Assembly (NCBI RefSeq): GCF_030035675.1
Contig: NC_084497.1
Span: 26,464,455 to 26,528,454 of the forward strand
Reading direction: 5' to 3'
DNA from: Rhineura floridana
Lineage: Eukaryota > Chordata > Lepidosauria > Squamata > Rhineuridae
DNA length: 64,000 nt
The notes under the pieces were generated by a model. The model was not told the origin of the DNA, made no database searches, and was given only the letters and a program-made list of their open reading frames with translations. This document shows positions 52,706-63,370 of the stretch, in pieces. The position numbers and the translations under genes were made by a program. How positions within the stretch are numbered: the stretch's first letter is position 1; the number at the start of each line of letters is the position of its first letter.

Positions 52706-52936
52706 GGAAATGGAAATGGACTGCCTTCAAGTCGATTCTGACTTATGGTGACCCTACAGATAGGGTTTCATGGTAAGTGGTATTCAGAGGTGGTTTTACC
52801 ATTGCTTTTCTCTGAGGCTGAGAGGCAGTGACTGGCCCAAGGTCACCCAGTGAGCTTGATAGCTGTGTGGGGATTCGAACCCTGGTCTCCCAGGTCGTAG
52901 TCCAACACCTTAACCACTACACCACACTGGCTCTGA
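52706..52936 (-). mobile_element. Sauria-type SINE with exact target duplication
   Basis: Full-length inverse copy. The 13-bp direct repeat acaaaccaacaat at 52693-52705 and 52937-52949 defines the insertion. Confidence 0.95.
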
Positions 52937-52949
52937 ACAAACCAACAAT

Positions 52950-53480
52950 ACTGCCCTACTAATCAAGCCAGTCCTCCGTGACAACAGCTCCTTGGCCCTC
53001 AGCAGTATCACAATAATAATACCGGCCTACCTTATAAGGCAGTTGTACAAATAAACCGCAATCAAATTTTCCCAAAGCTGCTTCTTCTTCATCATCTTCT
53101 TTTTTACTCACACTCTACTCTAAATGAAACTGATGGTTCTCCCATTGTTTTATTTTTTAAAAAAATGTAGATTAAATCTGGTTCTTGTGGCGAGGGAAAA
53201 GAAAAAAAAAATCCTCTAAACAAAACAAAAATCCCTCCCAAAATAGAATGCACACACCGAGAGATTATCTGCACACTTTTGGAGGGGGTACATGAGAGAT
53301 GGGGTTGTAGAAACTTTCCCACCACTTGACATAAAAGTCTTTGAGCTTAACAGCTGCTGTTCCGCACAAAAGGTGGCAAGGCTTTTCAAGCCTCGAACAA
53401 TAGGGTGTGTGGGGTGTGTGTGAGAGAGAGGAAGAGACAAGCCACCTTCTCCCTCACCTGATCTTGAGGGAGGGGGAAGG
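52950..53480. other. Unique block 4.5 kb upstream of gene C
   Basis: No repeat recognised. Contains the E-box run 'aacagctgctgttc' at about 53350, 'ctcgaacaatagg' (SOX-like) at about 53391 and a near-RBPJ 'gtggtgggaaag' on the minus strand at about 53315. A regulatory role is possible but unproven. Confidence 0.35.
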
Positions 53481-53483
53481 AAA

Positions 53484-53712
53484 GAGGAAATGCATGGCTT
53501 GTGCAAACTGATGTGCAGTGGGAGAAATCTGATTCAGTTTTGCATTTAAAGGCGAGAGTGTCTTGTTTGCACTTTCTGAAACAATGTGAAGACTGCTATC
53601 CTTCCAGATGCATGCATTTCGCAATGCAGTTGTCCAGTCAACCAATGTGGACAAAAATACGTAGACAAAATATCAACGGGACGAGAGAGGAATTCTTTAA
53701 GTTGCCTTGATT
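53484..53712 (+). mobile_element. 'AGGGATGG' repeat, copy 11, partial
   Basis: 'gggagaaatctgattcagtt ... cactttctgaaacaatgtga ... gcatttcgcaatgcagttgt'. Confidence 0.65.
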
Positions 53713-53999
53713 TCAATGGGGAACAATCCCACTTATCTCAGTCTGGGTCCAGCCCGCCGTAAATATTAATGCACACACATAACAGATTGAGTGTTGTGGC
53801 TACTATTCACAATGCACAAATAACCACTCTAATATCAAGCTAATAAAGTATACCACATCCCCAGAAGATTCTAGATTATTTTAGGTGATATAAATGCTAA
53901 TCATGATTATATAGAGGAATCATCATAATGACCCTGACAGTTGCAACATGCTCTTATAGTTGGGAGGTGTTTTTGTGATGAATTTCAGTCGTAGCAAAG

Positions 54000-54378
54000 C
54001 CATGAAATTTATTTATAGGGTATCCAGAAGACTGAGGGGAGATATGATCGCACTGTTCAAGTACAGGAAAGGTTGACACACAGAGAAGGGCCAGGATCTC
54101 TTCTCGATCATCCCAGAGTGCAGGATGCAGAATAATGGGCTCAATTTACAGGAAGCCAGATTTTGGCAGAACATCAGGAAAAGCTTTCTTAATGTTAGAG
54201 AGGTATGACAATGGCACTAATGACCTAGGGAGGCGGTGGGCTCTCCAACACTGGAAGAATTCAAGAGGCAGCTGGACAGCCACCTGTTGGGGATGTTTTA
54301 AGTTGCATTTCTGCATTGAGCAGGGGGTTGGACTTGATGGCCTTATAGGCCCCGTTCAACTCTACGATTCTATGTTGT
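54000..54378 (+). mobile_element. CR1 LINE 3' end
   Basis: 'gaagactgaggggagatatg', 'caatttacaggaagccagat', 'gcagctggacagccacctgt', ends 'gggttggacttgatggcctt ... ctctacgattctatgtt'. Confidence 0.92.
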
Positions 54379-54404
54379 TAACTACAGCTCACAACTTTCC
54401 CAAC

Positions 54405-54622
54405 CATTATTAGTTTTCATTTATATCTCAGCAAGGACCTCAAAGTGGCATGCATGGTCCATCTCCCCGCTCTGTTGTATTCTCACAACAACCCTGTGAT
54501 GTAGTTTAGGATGAGAGATGACTAGCTCAAAGGCACTCAGTAAGCTCCATAACCAAGCAGGGATTTGAACCATGGTCTCCTCAGTTTTTGTCCAATACCC
54601 TAACTGCTACAGCACGTAGGCT
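54405..54622 (-). mobile_element. tRNA-derived SINE with L2-like tail
   Basis: 'tttcatttatatctcagcaa', 'caaccctgtgatgtagttta', 'gggatttgaaccatggtctc' (B-box inverse), 'ccctaactgctacagcacgt'. Confidence 0.75.
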
Positions 54623-54969
54623 TGCCTTGGCACTTCTGCTGTCTTGGCCAACAAGTCCCCCCCGTATCCAACATGCATCACTAGTGCAAAGACAGCCAAT
54701 ATGTTGCCTTCTATATCTTCTTGGACTACAACTTTATAAGGATTTGTAGACTGCTTAAACACAAAACTCTCTAACCGGTGTACAGAAGAAATGATAAGTT
54801 AGCTAAAATCCACTGTTTTTTTAACAAATAAAATAATTGTCATTAAAACACAGATGAAACCAGTACAATTAAAAAACAACAACAGATAACTAGACTGTAT
54901 GTCTAGGCAGGCTTGCTCATTCCCCCCCCCAAAAAAAATAATTCAGCAGGTGGCTAACTATAGAGCAAA

Positions 54970-55395
54970 GGCTTCTGGGTTGTCTCCAACCTGATCCTGA
55001 CTCATGGCGACACTATGAATAGGGTTTTCATGGTAAGCAGTATTCAGAGGGGGTTTACCATTGCCTCCCTCTGAGGCTAGTCCTTCCCAGCTGGCCAGGG
55101 CCTGCTCAGCTGGCCACAGCTTTACAAGCCAGCCCCTTCCTTGGCCGCAGCTGCCAGCTGGGGGGCAACTGGGCTCCTTGGGACTCTGCAGCTTGCCCAC
55201 AGCTGCACAGGTGGCAGGGCACGTCACCCCTGAGCCACTCCCTGTGGGGGGGATCTTTAGCTGGCCCTTGACACCCAGGAGACACAAGCAGGGATTTGAA
55301 CTCACAGACTCTGGGCTCCCAGCCAGGGTCTCCTCTTCCACTCCTCTGCACTGCACCCCCCCCAACTTCTGTATGGTGGGTCTCCCAGCTCTCCA
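54970..55395 (-). mobile_element. Composite Sauria-type SINE with an extra GC-rich middle
   Basis: 54976-55080 is a normal Bov-B-type SINE tail (inverse). 55270-55350 is a tRNA-like head with B-box inverse 'gggatttgaactcacagact'. Between them lie about 190 bp of GC-rich sequence ('cagctggccagggcctgctc ... gctggcccttgacacccagg') not found in the other SINEs here. Confidence 0.6.
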
Positions 55396-55419
55396 GAGCA
55401 GATTTCAAGGGTGAACATA

Positions 55420-55622
55420 GGACAGAGAAACCTAGTAAGGTGCCTTAGACAGAATCAGACCATTGGTCCATTGAGCTCAGTATTGTCAACACTGGCTGGC
55501 AGCAGCCCTCTGGGGTTTCAGGCAGGGTCATTCCCAGCCCTACCTGGAGATGTCGGGGATTGAAACTGGAGCCTTCTGCATGCAAAGCAAGATGTTCTAA
55601 CCACTGAGCTATGGCCCTTTCC
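55420..55622 (-). mobile_element. tRNA-derived SINE
   Basis: 'acagagaaacctagtaaggt', 'cagtattgtcaacactggct', 'gggattgaaactggagcctt' (B-box inverse), 'accactgagctatggccctt' (A-box inverse). Confidence 0.85.
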
Positions 55623-55934
55623 CGTGGTGCATGGGGGTAGTTACAGGGCAGAGGAGAAGGAAGGGCAACAGCAGCACTGGATACTGACCTTCCTGTATCT
55701 GGGCTATACTTATTTCAGAGTGCAGGCAAAGGTTCATGTGACTGAATGGCTCTTCTGTACAGGTGGTGGGGGGAATCCTTTCTGTATATAAAACGTCCTT
55801 CCACCCACATTGGTAAGGTAGAAGGTAGTGTCATCTCCCTGATGAGCTAGGTTTCCACATGCAGAGATGTTTTAAAAATATTTTTATTTTGCCTGCAAGT
55901 GCATTCAGTTCACCACTTCAGCCAGAATGATGGC

Positions 55935-56255
55935 TTTGCTCCAGGAAAAGGGGGGGAGGGATTTGATCCAGTTCATGCTTAAAGGCAAACCTTCCTAATT
56001 TGCACTTCTGGAAACAAGATGTGAACCGAAACACACTTTGAATGTTGTGAGGCAGTTCTCCAACCAAATTGTTTGTTTGAAAAATGCATACACGCTGGGG
56101 AAATGGTGCATAAATGCATACATTCACGGAAATAACATCCAAAAATGCTTTATTTTAGAGGGAGTGAAAATAACATAGAAAAATGCATTGTATTAGGGAA
56201 AATGGCAAGAACGTGTGCACTACGCATCCAGAAAGGTGCATATGAAAAGAAATGC
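55935..56255 (+). mobile_element. 'AGGGATGG' repeat, copy 12
   Basis: 'gggggagggatttgatccag ... aaatgcatacacgctgggga ... gcattgtattagggaaaatg'. The right end is lost. Confidence 0.65.
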
Positions 56256-56592
56256 CTGCCCTATTGCTGTGACTGCAATTCGTTTTCAACTGCGTTTAAT
56301 GTTTAATTTGAAATGGTTGTAACCTGCCCTGGGACTTGATGATGAATGGAGGGTAATTGAAACAATAATACCAACCGTAATAATGTTGGTGCAATAGATA
56401 TGCCCCCTTGGCAGTTTCTAATCTGTGGTGAGTTAATGCCAGGACAGGCAGAGATTATTACACCATGGAAAGAGCTCTAAGTTTAAAGAATATGCATTTT
56501 TTGAACCTTTATTGTTATTTTAACACAAGGTGAAGACATGTGTTTCTTTTTAATTCCACAGTTTAATTTATTTTGCATTTTGGTTAGGATTT

Positions 56593-56862
56593 GAAATTGA
56601 CTCTTCTGGGTTTGAAATTTGTTGCTTTGCATCATGGTTATGTTTTGAAATTGACTCTTCTGGGTTTGAAATTTGTTGCTTTGCATCATGGTTATGTTTT
56701 GAAATTGACTCTTCTGGGTTTGAAATTTGTTGCTTTGTATCATGGTTATGTTTTGAAATTGACTCTTCTGGGTTTGAAATTTGTTGCTTTGCATCATGGT
56801 TATGTTTTGAAATTGACTCTTCTGGGTTTGAAATTTGTTCCTTTGCATCATAGTTATGTTTT
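56593..56862. repeat. 54-bp minisatellite, five copies
   Basis: The unit 'gaaattgactcttctgggtt tgaaatttgttgctttgcatc atggttatgtttt' is read five times with only a few differences. Because 54 is a multiple of three, open frames appear on both strands; they are artefacts of the repeat. Confidence 0.97.
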
Positions 56863-57134
56863 GAAATCAGCTTACTGATTATTCTATGTTGTAATTTGCT
56901 GCTTAATGGGGGATTGTATTTTGTAGATGAAATGAAATACAGGTATGTCAGCAGCTGGATAATTCATGTAGGTATTACCTGGCAGATTTTGGTGTTTGAT
57001 TAGTTTTATTGTTTCAGATGTTGTCGTATTTTATTTCTCCTATCAAACGCTTTGCAATCTTTTTTCTGGATGAAAAGCAGTATATAAAATGCTTGAAACA
57101 AATAAGTAACAATAATCACCTTTTATTACAACAA

Positions 57135-57225
57135 CAACAACAATAATAATATGTAGAAATGTGGAGAATGGAACTTAAGACTGGAAGAATGAAAAATTCA
57201 AATGTAAAGATTTGCCTGTCCCTAC
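57135..57225 (+). mobile_element. 'AGGGATGG' repeat, right end fragment
   Basis: 'tagaaatgtggagaatggaa cttaagactggaagaatgaa ... gatttgcctgtccct'. Starts after an (aac)n run. Confidence 0.6.
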
Positions 57226-57229
57226 TTCT

Positions 57230-57570
57230 GGGAGTAGATGGCATAAATTGGGACATGTGTCCCCCCTTTCGTCAAGTGAAGGCTTTTCCTGCCATTGCTT
57301 GCCATACATATGCCAACAATGCCCCCCCGCCCACTAATGGCTATGAAGTGCACCTTGTGACGGCTTGGAATGTGATTAATCTCTTCTGTGGCCTCTGCGA
57401 GTGGAGGGGCAGCCTGTTCCCAGCTCCCCGTGTGTATAATCCCTGATTCCAATTTTTCACATAGCACAGACTCCCCACCTGCTCATCTGGGGAAAGGTCA
57501 TTATCCGGAGGCTATTCACTGCCAGCGGAGCATGCAAGGGGAGCTGCTTCTTCCATTGTCTCTGCTGGCC
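57230..57570. other. Unique upstream flank of gene C
   Basis: No repeat recognised; likely proximal regulatory DNA of gene C by position only. Confidence 0.4.
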
Positions 57571-57577
57571 TCTTCTG

Positions 57578-57652
57578 ATTGGCTCCCGAGTGTGGGAAAC
57601 TCGAGGGAAGCAGAGACCCACAGCTTCTCAGGGAGCCTGGGCTGTATAAATA
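57578..57652 (+). promoter_or_regulatory. Promoter of HES5-like gene C (CCAAT, RBPJ site, TATA)
   Basis: attgg (57578-57582, inverse CCAAT), gtgtgggaaac (57590-57600) and tataaata (57645-57652), about 100 bp before the ATG. The 11-base RBPJ block is identical to that of gene A. Confidence 0.88.
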
Positions 57653-57754
57653 TAGGGCAGGAGCTGCTAGCCCCCAGCACATTTGCCTGGGGATCTCAGA
57701 CTTACTACTAAGCAACACCTACCTTTGCAGCCGGGTTAAAACGGAGAGGAAAAG

Positions 57755-59493
57755 ATGGCACCTTCCAGCGTTGTTTTCATGGATCAAAATGGCCTGCTCA
57801 CCCCTAAAGAGAAAAATAAAGTAAGTAACTGAGAGTACGTGTGTTTGTGTGTGAGAGAGCTCTAATGGGGTGCATCTACTTAAAACGCTCAAAGGGGTTT
57901 AACAGTCATTTGCCCCAGAGAACACTGGGAATTGTAGTTCTGTAAGGGGGTAGGGAGAAGAGACAGGTAACCATCTCTAACAGCAAATTTATTTATTTTA
58001 TTAGATTTATTAGTCGCCCATCCGGCTAGTTGTCCACTCTAAACTAAACTACCCCCCCACAAGATTCTTTGGGGTACGTCATGATGACAGCAATAAAATG
58101 GATGGGTTGCATTTGAGTAAATCTTATGCAGAACAGACCGGCAGAAATTCATGGACCTAAATTAGTGGTGGCCATTAATTTCAATGAGTCTACTCTGAGC
58201 AGGACTAGGATTGGAGACGACCTGATATGTTTGTCCTGAAGGTGTCATCCTTAACAAACCACTCTGTAAAATACCTGCTCCCCTCCCCCAAAAATCCCAA
58301 ACCTGACATGCCACCTGCCGGACATCTAACACATTTGTGGAGTAAACAGGGGGCTCTGTCTGAACGCCTCTCCTAAGAAAATGTGCTTGCTTCCCTTTGC
58401 AGCTTAGAAAGCCGGTGGTGGAGAAAATGCGCCGTGACCGCATCAACAACAGCATCGAGCAACTGAAAGTCCTCCTGCAGAAGGAGTTCCAGAGGCATCA
58501 GCCTAACTCCAAGCTGGAGAAAGCCGACGTCCTCGAGATGACTGTGGACTACCTGAGGCAGCAAAGCCAGCAGCAGGCAAAAGGTAGGGCGAGAGATGAG
58601 CGTTTAGGCCTGTTCGAAAACAGCTAAAACACACTGTAGTGTATCACCCACTAGGTGGCGAGCTGTCATTTAGGAACATAGGAAACTGCCTTCTGCTAGG
58701 TCAGACCATTGGTCCATCTAGCTCAGTATTGTCCACCTTGACTAGCAATTGTTCTCCAGGGTTTCAGGAAGGGTTCTCTCCCAGCTCTCCCTGGGAATGC
58801 CAAAGATTGGACTTGGGGCATTCTGCATACAAGACAGAAGCTCTGCCATTGAGCTATGGCCCTTCCCCAAATGTCTTTATCGAGGAAAGGCCATCCAACC
58901 CATCCCCTTCCAGTTTCCTTTTTTTTTTGCCAGCCAACAAGTCAACTTTCCATGGCTACTGAGCATGCTTAGTCCTCATTAGGCTGTTTTATGTTGGGTT
59001 GCCCCCATAATTTTTGTTTTTTTAAGAAAAGATTTGTTTGTACTTCTATAGGCTGTCCCCAGGCATCCAGATGCTTCCTGCATGTTTCTCAATGGGCCCC
59101 ATATTTGTTTTTTTTACTGCAGACCTGTTGGCACTCACCACCTGAGTTTGACATTAGAAGGAGGGATATTAGAGGGAGAGACTGAAAGGTGTTCTCCAAG
59201 CTATCACATGAATATTTAATCATAGTCTTTCTTTTCTTCTCCTTTCCCCCCCTTCTCTAGCAATGGGATCTGTCCACAAAGATATACAGGTGGACTTCAG
59301 AGAAGGTTACTCCAGATGCCTGCAGGAAGCCTTCCAGTTCATGTCAGTTCACAAAGTCCACACTGAAACTCAGGCCAAGCTAGTGAGCCACTTCCAAAGG
59401 AGCCAGCTGTCCATGCGTGAAGTCATCAGCGCGCAGTCCACACTGAAGCACCAGTCCTCAAAGAACGTACCAGCTCTTTGGAGGCCCTGGTAG
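57755..59493 (+). CDS. HES5-like bHLH-Orange repressor, gene C
   Basis: Three exons: 57755-57820, 58403-58583 and 59261-59493, with AG/GT sites in phases 0 and 1, giving 159 residues and a TAG stop. It starts [20 protein letters not shown]. The bHLH (residues 23 to about 76) has [20 protein letters not shown] and [20 protein letters not shown]; then a Gln-rich linker, an Orange-type segment ([29 protein letters not shown]) and the C-terminal VPALWRPW. It should act in the nucleus as a Notch-induced repressor that recruits Groucho/TLE. Exon 2 is the same length as in gene B (181 bp), and both have a Q-rich stretch after the bHLH, so B and C are more alike than either is to A. It is on the opposite strand to A, B and PANK4. 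Poly(A) signals lie at 60470-60480. Confidence 0.95.
57870..58095. mobile_element. Hairpin MITE with an L2-tail insertion, in gene C intron 1
   Basis: 'taacagtcatttgccccaga ... gggaattgtagttctgtaag', then 'tttatttattttattagatt tattagtcgcccatccggct' (L2 tail inverse) and 'agattctttggggtacgtca'. Confidence 0.55.
58110..58225. mobile_element. Palindromic 'ctactctgagcaggac' MITE in gene C intron 1
   Basis: 'gggttgcatttgagtaaatc ... gccattaatttcaatgagtc ... gactaggattggagacgacc'. Confidence 0.6.
58672..58866 (-). mobile_element. tRNA-derived SINE in gene C intron 2
   Basis: 'aggaacataggaaactgcct', 'cattggtccatctagctcag', 'ggttctctcccagctctccc', 'attgagctatggcccttccc'. Confidence 0.85.
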
Positions 59494-59847
59494 ACAGTCA
59501 AAAAAGCTGTCAATGGACCTTGTTTCCAGAGGGAGGGCAGGATTCCATCCAATCATCTAGCCCTGGTCTTCTTCTCTGTAGGGAATCATATTTCCCCTCT
59601 TTTCAAACTATTTATTCTTGGAGAGAAACAGAATGCTTGGGATTCTGTAGTCAGTCGAATTGTATTTGGGCTGACTTTTAAGGGTGAAAGCAACATGCAG
59701 CTATGTATCCAGTCTGGGGATGCGGGAAGTATGTATCTTCATAATGAAGACTGTGTGTACGCATGTGCGCATGCGATGAACAGCAAATTTCAGGTTGTCA
59801 AAGTGTAGAAATGTTTTTTCAAAATCTCGATGCTGCTAGAGGTTGCA

Positions 59848-59962
59848 GTAGGGCAGAGATGGGAAACTTGAGGCCCTCCGCATGGAATGCAGCTAGCATC
59901 AATCCCAGCCAGCATGGCCAATGGTCAGGGATGTTGGGAATTGGAGGGTCACAGGTGTCCTA
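59848..59962. mobile_element. hAT-like MITE in the 3' UTR of gene C
   Basis: 'gggcagagatgggaaacttg aggccctccgcatggaatgc' with 'ccagccagcatggccaatgg tcagggatgttgggaattgg'. It would be transcribed as part of the gene C 3' UTR. Confidence 0.55.
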
Positions 59963-60469
59963 ACCCTACAGTAAGAGAACATTCTCTCGAAGCCTGTCAA
60001 AGGCTTGTGGCTTTGCTACCTTCCTGCTCTGGCAAACCAGATTTCTGATTTCCTGGTGGGGATTTTTTTAAAAAAAATTTGTCTGGTTGATAGAAACTGC
60101 AGGTCTTCCATTTCTTTAGGGAAGACTAGACAAAAATGCTGTGATGGTTCACTGATTTGTTTCACAGAGAAACGATACCCCCCCCCTTGCTTTCTTAGGG
60201 AAACCATACCCTCGTGCTTTATATTAAAGAGAAAGGGAAGGGGGGATTCTAATTATTCAATGTCATACATTCTGAGCGTAAGGACAATTTGCTCTTCCTG
60301 CTGTTTTTGTTTTGTTTCATTGAAATAATGATGTTTTCCTCTTGCATGGGGAATGCTGCCATTCACGGGATGGGTGGCATATGGTTTTTGTTGTGTCTCC
60401 TGATGCCAGGATCTCTGTAGTGTGTGCATACTGTGTATGCCTTTTGTATGACGTTATTGGAAAGCAAAG

Positions 60470-60480
60470 AATAAAATAAA
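60470..60480 (+). terminator. Poly(A) signals of gene C
   Basis: Two overlapping aataaa hexamers (60470-60475, 60475-60480), followed about 25 bp on by GT-rich 'gcttcgtgttgtttgg'. This predicts a 3' UTR of about 1 kb. Confidence 0.7.
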
Positions 60481-60559
60481 AATGTGCTATGGAATTTCCC
60501 GGGCTTCGTGTTGTTTGGAAGTGGGGAACGAAATATGACCATGTTAAAAACAACTCAGT

Positions 60560-60595
60560 GCTGTCTTCCTCCTCCTCCTCCTCCTCCTCCTCTAG
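60560..60595. repeat. (CCT)n microsatellite
   Basis: Run of ctcctc units. Confidence 0.85.
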
Positions 60596-60619
60596 TTCTT
60601 CTTCTCCTTGGGCTTATAT

Positions 60620-60910
60620 AGGCTATACCCACACTACATTTGAAGCCCTATGATGCCACTTAAACAGGCACAGCTTTCCCCAAAGCATCCCGGGAGCTGT
60701 AGTTTGTTGAGGATGCTGAGAGTTGTTTGGACTTGGAGACGCCTATTCTTCCCTCCCAGAGCTACAATTCCCAGTGTGGTTTAACAATCAGTCCCTCTTC
60801 CCAGGGAATTCTGGGAATTGTAGCTCTGTGAGGGGAACAGGGGGTCTCCTAACAACTCTCAGCACCCTTCACAAACTACAGTTCCCAGGATCCTTTAGGG
60901 GAAGCCTGAC
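60620..60910. mobile_element. Hairpin MITE, longest copy (about 290 bp)
   Basis: The left arm 'cactacatttgaagccctat ... gctttccccaaagcatcccg' pairs with the right arm 'cagttcccaggatcctttag gggaagcctgac'. The centre pairs 'agctacaattcccagtgtgg' with 'gggaattgtagctctg'. Confidence 0.8.
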
Positions 60911-61319
60911 AATGTTGCTGTTCAGAATTCCGGCCACTCCATTCCAATCCTCCTTCCCCACAATCAGTCGGCATCCTGTGGCCACTGAGCATATTGCCCT
61001 CATTGGGATGTTCTTCTCTTTTAGCTCACCCACCAAGAGTTATCCTTCTTCTGCAAACTTCAGGGTTCCCTCTGCCCTGCTGGTACCTTCCTCTTCTGTG
61101 TGGGTGGTGCCGTTTTGGCCAAGTAAGGAACGGCGCTCGCAGCCTGAACACCGGAAGTAGAAGGATCATTATTATCTACATAGGAAAATAGGGAGCTGCA
61201 TTGTACTGAGTCAGACCATTGGTCCACAGCTAAATGCTGCCCTCTAGTGGATCAAGCTGGGATATTATTATTTTTTTAAACTTCAATTTCCTTAAAGGGA
61301 CACTGACAGGCGTTAGGCT

Positions 61320-61495
61320 TTAAGAACATAAGAGTGTTGCTTTGGATCAGGCAAGTGGTCCTTCTAGTCCAGCATCCTGTTCTCACAGTGGCCATCCAGA
61401 GGCCTATCAGAAGCCTCTGGGCATGACCTGAGTGCAAGAGCACTCTCCCCTCCGGTGGTTTCCAGTAACTGGTATTCAGAAGCATACTGTCTCTG
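61320..61495 (-). mobile_element. CR1 LINE 3' end
   Basis: 'taagaacataagagtgttgc', 'tagtccagcatcctgttctc acagtggccatccagaggcc', inverse of 36240-36380. Confidence 0.85.
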
Positions 61496-61514
61496 AGAGG
61501 GGAGGTAGTTGTAT

Positions 61515-61687
61515 AATTATTCACTGTATGTTTATCCCACCCTTTCTGCAAGAAGCTCAGGGCAGCATGCAGAGTTCTTCCCACTCACAACAGCCCTGTG
61601 AGGTAGGTTAGGCTGGGAGTCTCAAGCATGCAAGCGTCATGGATTGGAGATCAGGTCTCCCTGCTCCTTGTCTAGCTAACCACTACA
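61515..61687 (-). mobile_element. tRNA-derived SINE with L2-like tail, cut by a MITE
   Basis: 'tatgtttatcccaccctttc', 'cagccctgtgaggtaggtta', 'ccttgtctagctaaccactaca', after which the MITE begins. Confidence 0.7.
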
Positions 61688-61803
61688 CAGAGCTTGGAAA
61701 AGTTACTTTTTTGAACTACAACTCTCATCAGCCCCAGCCAGCATGGCCACTGGATTGGGATGCTGGGGGTTGTAGTTCAAAAAAATAACTTTTCCAAGCT
61801 CTG
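61688..61803. mobile_element. Palindromic hAT-like MITE, 116 bp
   Basis: cagagcttggaaaagttac with inverse end. Exact 8-bp target duplication ccactaca at 61680-61687 and 61804-61811; it sits in the head of the SINE above. Confidence 0.93.
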
Positions 61804-62164
61804 CCACTACAGCAGACTTTGCTTCCCACTCAGCTTTCATCTCCTCCGTTATCGTGGAATGGAGCCTTTCCTAAAGTACTTTTGTGCCACTTTATGCAGT
61901 TCGAGCAAACTTGAAACTCGCCCAGGGGGTTTAGATGGGACACTCAGCTGAAGAAAACCCACAACAAAACCAACCTGACTACCATACAATGGGGAGGCCT
62001 TACTCTCCACAGTGAAATGTGCTAATCTAGAACAGACTCTCCCCAACCAAATGTAGGCTGTAAGGATGTGTAGCCTTTCTAATTTTGGTCTTCCACAAAA
62101 GATTTTGGGGCAGCATCTGTTGTTCCAACCAGCATTTTATCTTCACACCTCCGCCAGGCAGATA

Positions 62165-62590
62165 GGAAAGGGAGGGAAAAAGTCAATTAAGTTTGGTTTT
62201 AAAGGTGAACCTACAAAAACCACACTTTCTGAAACAATTTGTTGTTATACACCTTCAAGTCGATCTTGACTTATGGTGACCCGATGAATCAGCAACCTCC
62301 AATAGCATCTCTTGTAAACCACCCTGTTCTGCTCTTGTAAGTTCAGGTCTGTGGCTTCCTTTATGGAATCAATCCAGCTCTTGTTTGGCCTTCCTCTTTT
62401 TTTACTCCCTTCCATTTTCCCCAGCATTATTGTCTTGTCTAGTGAATCATGTCTTCTCGTTATGTGTCCAAAGTAGGATAACCTCGGTTTCATCATTTTA
62501 TTTCTGAAACAATTCATTTCTGGAACAATATTTAATCCGAAACACAGCCTTCCTTCAAAATTCACGCTTCTCACATTTTTGCAGCGCAGT
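62165..62590 (+). mobile_element. 'AGGGATGG' repeat, copy 14, split by Bov-B
   Basis: 'ggaaagggagggaaaaagtc ... cacactttctgaaacaattt' and, after the insertion, 'atccgaaacacagccttcct'. Confidence 0.7.
62240..62500 (-). mobile_element. Bov-B (RTE) LINE 3' end
   Basis: Inverse Bov-B: 'gttgttatacaccttcaagt cgatcttgacttatggtgac', coding KRGRPNKSWIDSIKEATDL and YFGHITRRHDSLDKTIML on the minus strand. The 14-bp duplication tttctgaaacaatt (62226-62239 and 62501-62514) is exact. Confidence 0.95.
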
Positions 62591-62695
62591 ACTTTTGCCT
62601 CTGGCCCTGCCCATCACCGACAGGTGGCCCTTGAAAGATTGCCCAGAAGGGTATATGGCCCTTAGGCTGAAAAAATGTTCCCCACGCTTGAGTGT
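62580..62695 (-). mobile_element. End fragment of the 'gggtggggaaac' hAT-like family
   Basis: 'cttttgcctctggccctgcc ... attgcccagaagggtatatg gcccttaggctgaaaaaatg'. Confidence 0.6.
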
Positions 62696-62869
62696 GATGG
62701 TCTGTAAGGCCACTCAAACTTTTTATGATGTGAACTCACCATTGTATTTTTATTAATCTGACCACCAGAGGTCACAAACTTCACCCAAAATCTATGCAGG
62801 AAGAGTGAGTTTAGAGGAAGCATGCACCCTATGCCCTTCGCAGGGAAGACCAAACACGTTCTTTTCTGT

Positions 62870-63110
62870 TTTTTCATTTTTCCACTGTTACGTTCAGTCT
62901 GACACATTTCCGCTTCAGTCTGATTTTTTTTAAAGAAACAAATCCTAACAAACATTCATCAACAGTCTAGTGTGCATGTCTCTTACAGGGGTTCCCAAAC
63001 TGTGGTCTGAGGACCACCAGAGGTCCGTGAGCTTCGTTCAGGTGGTCTGCAGTAGGGATGTGCTAGAATTCCACCCAATTTGGATTTGGTACAGAATTTT
63101 CTATTAGTTC
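62870..63110 (-). mobile_element. 'AGGGATGG' repeat fragments, copy 15
   Basis: 'ttctgttttttcatttttcc ... ttaaagaaacaaatcctaac', and after 'gttcccaaactgtggtctga' more of the same type ('agtagggatgtgctagaatt'). Diverged. Confidence 0.4.
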
Positions 63111-63219
63111 ACTTATTCTCTATTGTTGCAGATTGGATGTTTGTGCAGCGATTTTTACAACTATTTTTGAAAAAGGATTTTTTTAAAAACAACAACAACA
63201 GCATCTGCCTCTAAGATAT

Positions 63220-63370
63220 CTATTATTTATTTATTTATTACATTTGTATACCGCCCCATAGCCGAAGCTGTCTGGGCAGTTTACAACAATTAAAAACATT
63301 AAAAGCAAATATACAAATATACAAATTTAAAAACACTTAAAAAAAACCAATTTAAAAACGCATGCTAAAA
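63220..63370 (-). mobile_element. L2-type LINE/SINE tail
   Basis: (ttat)n then 'acatttgtataccgccccat agccgaagctgtctgggcag'. Confidence 0.65.

Noticed and set aside
56483-56878. Repetitive proteins on both strands
   Set aside because: They are translations of the 54-bp minisatellite, open only because the unit is divisible by three.
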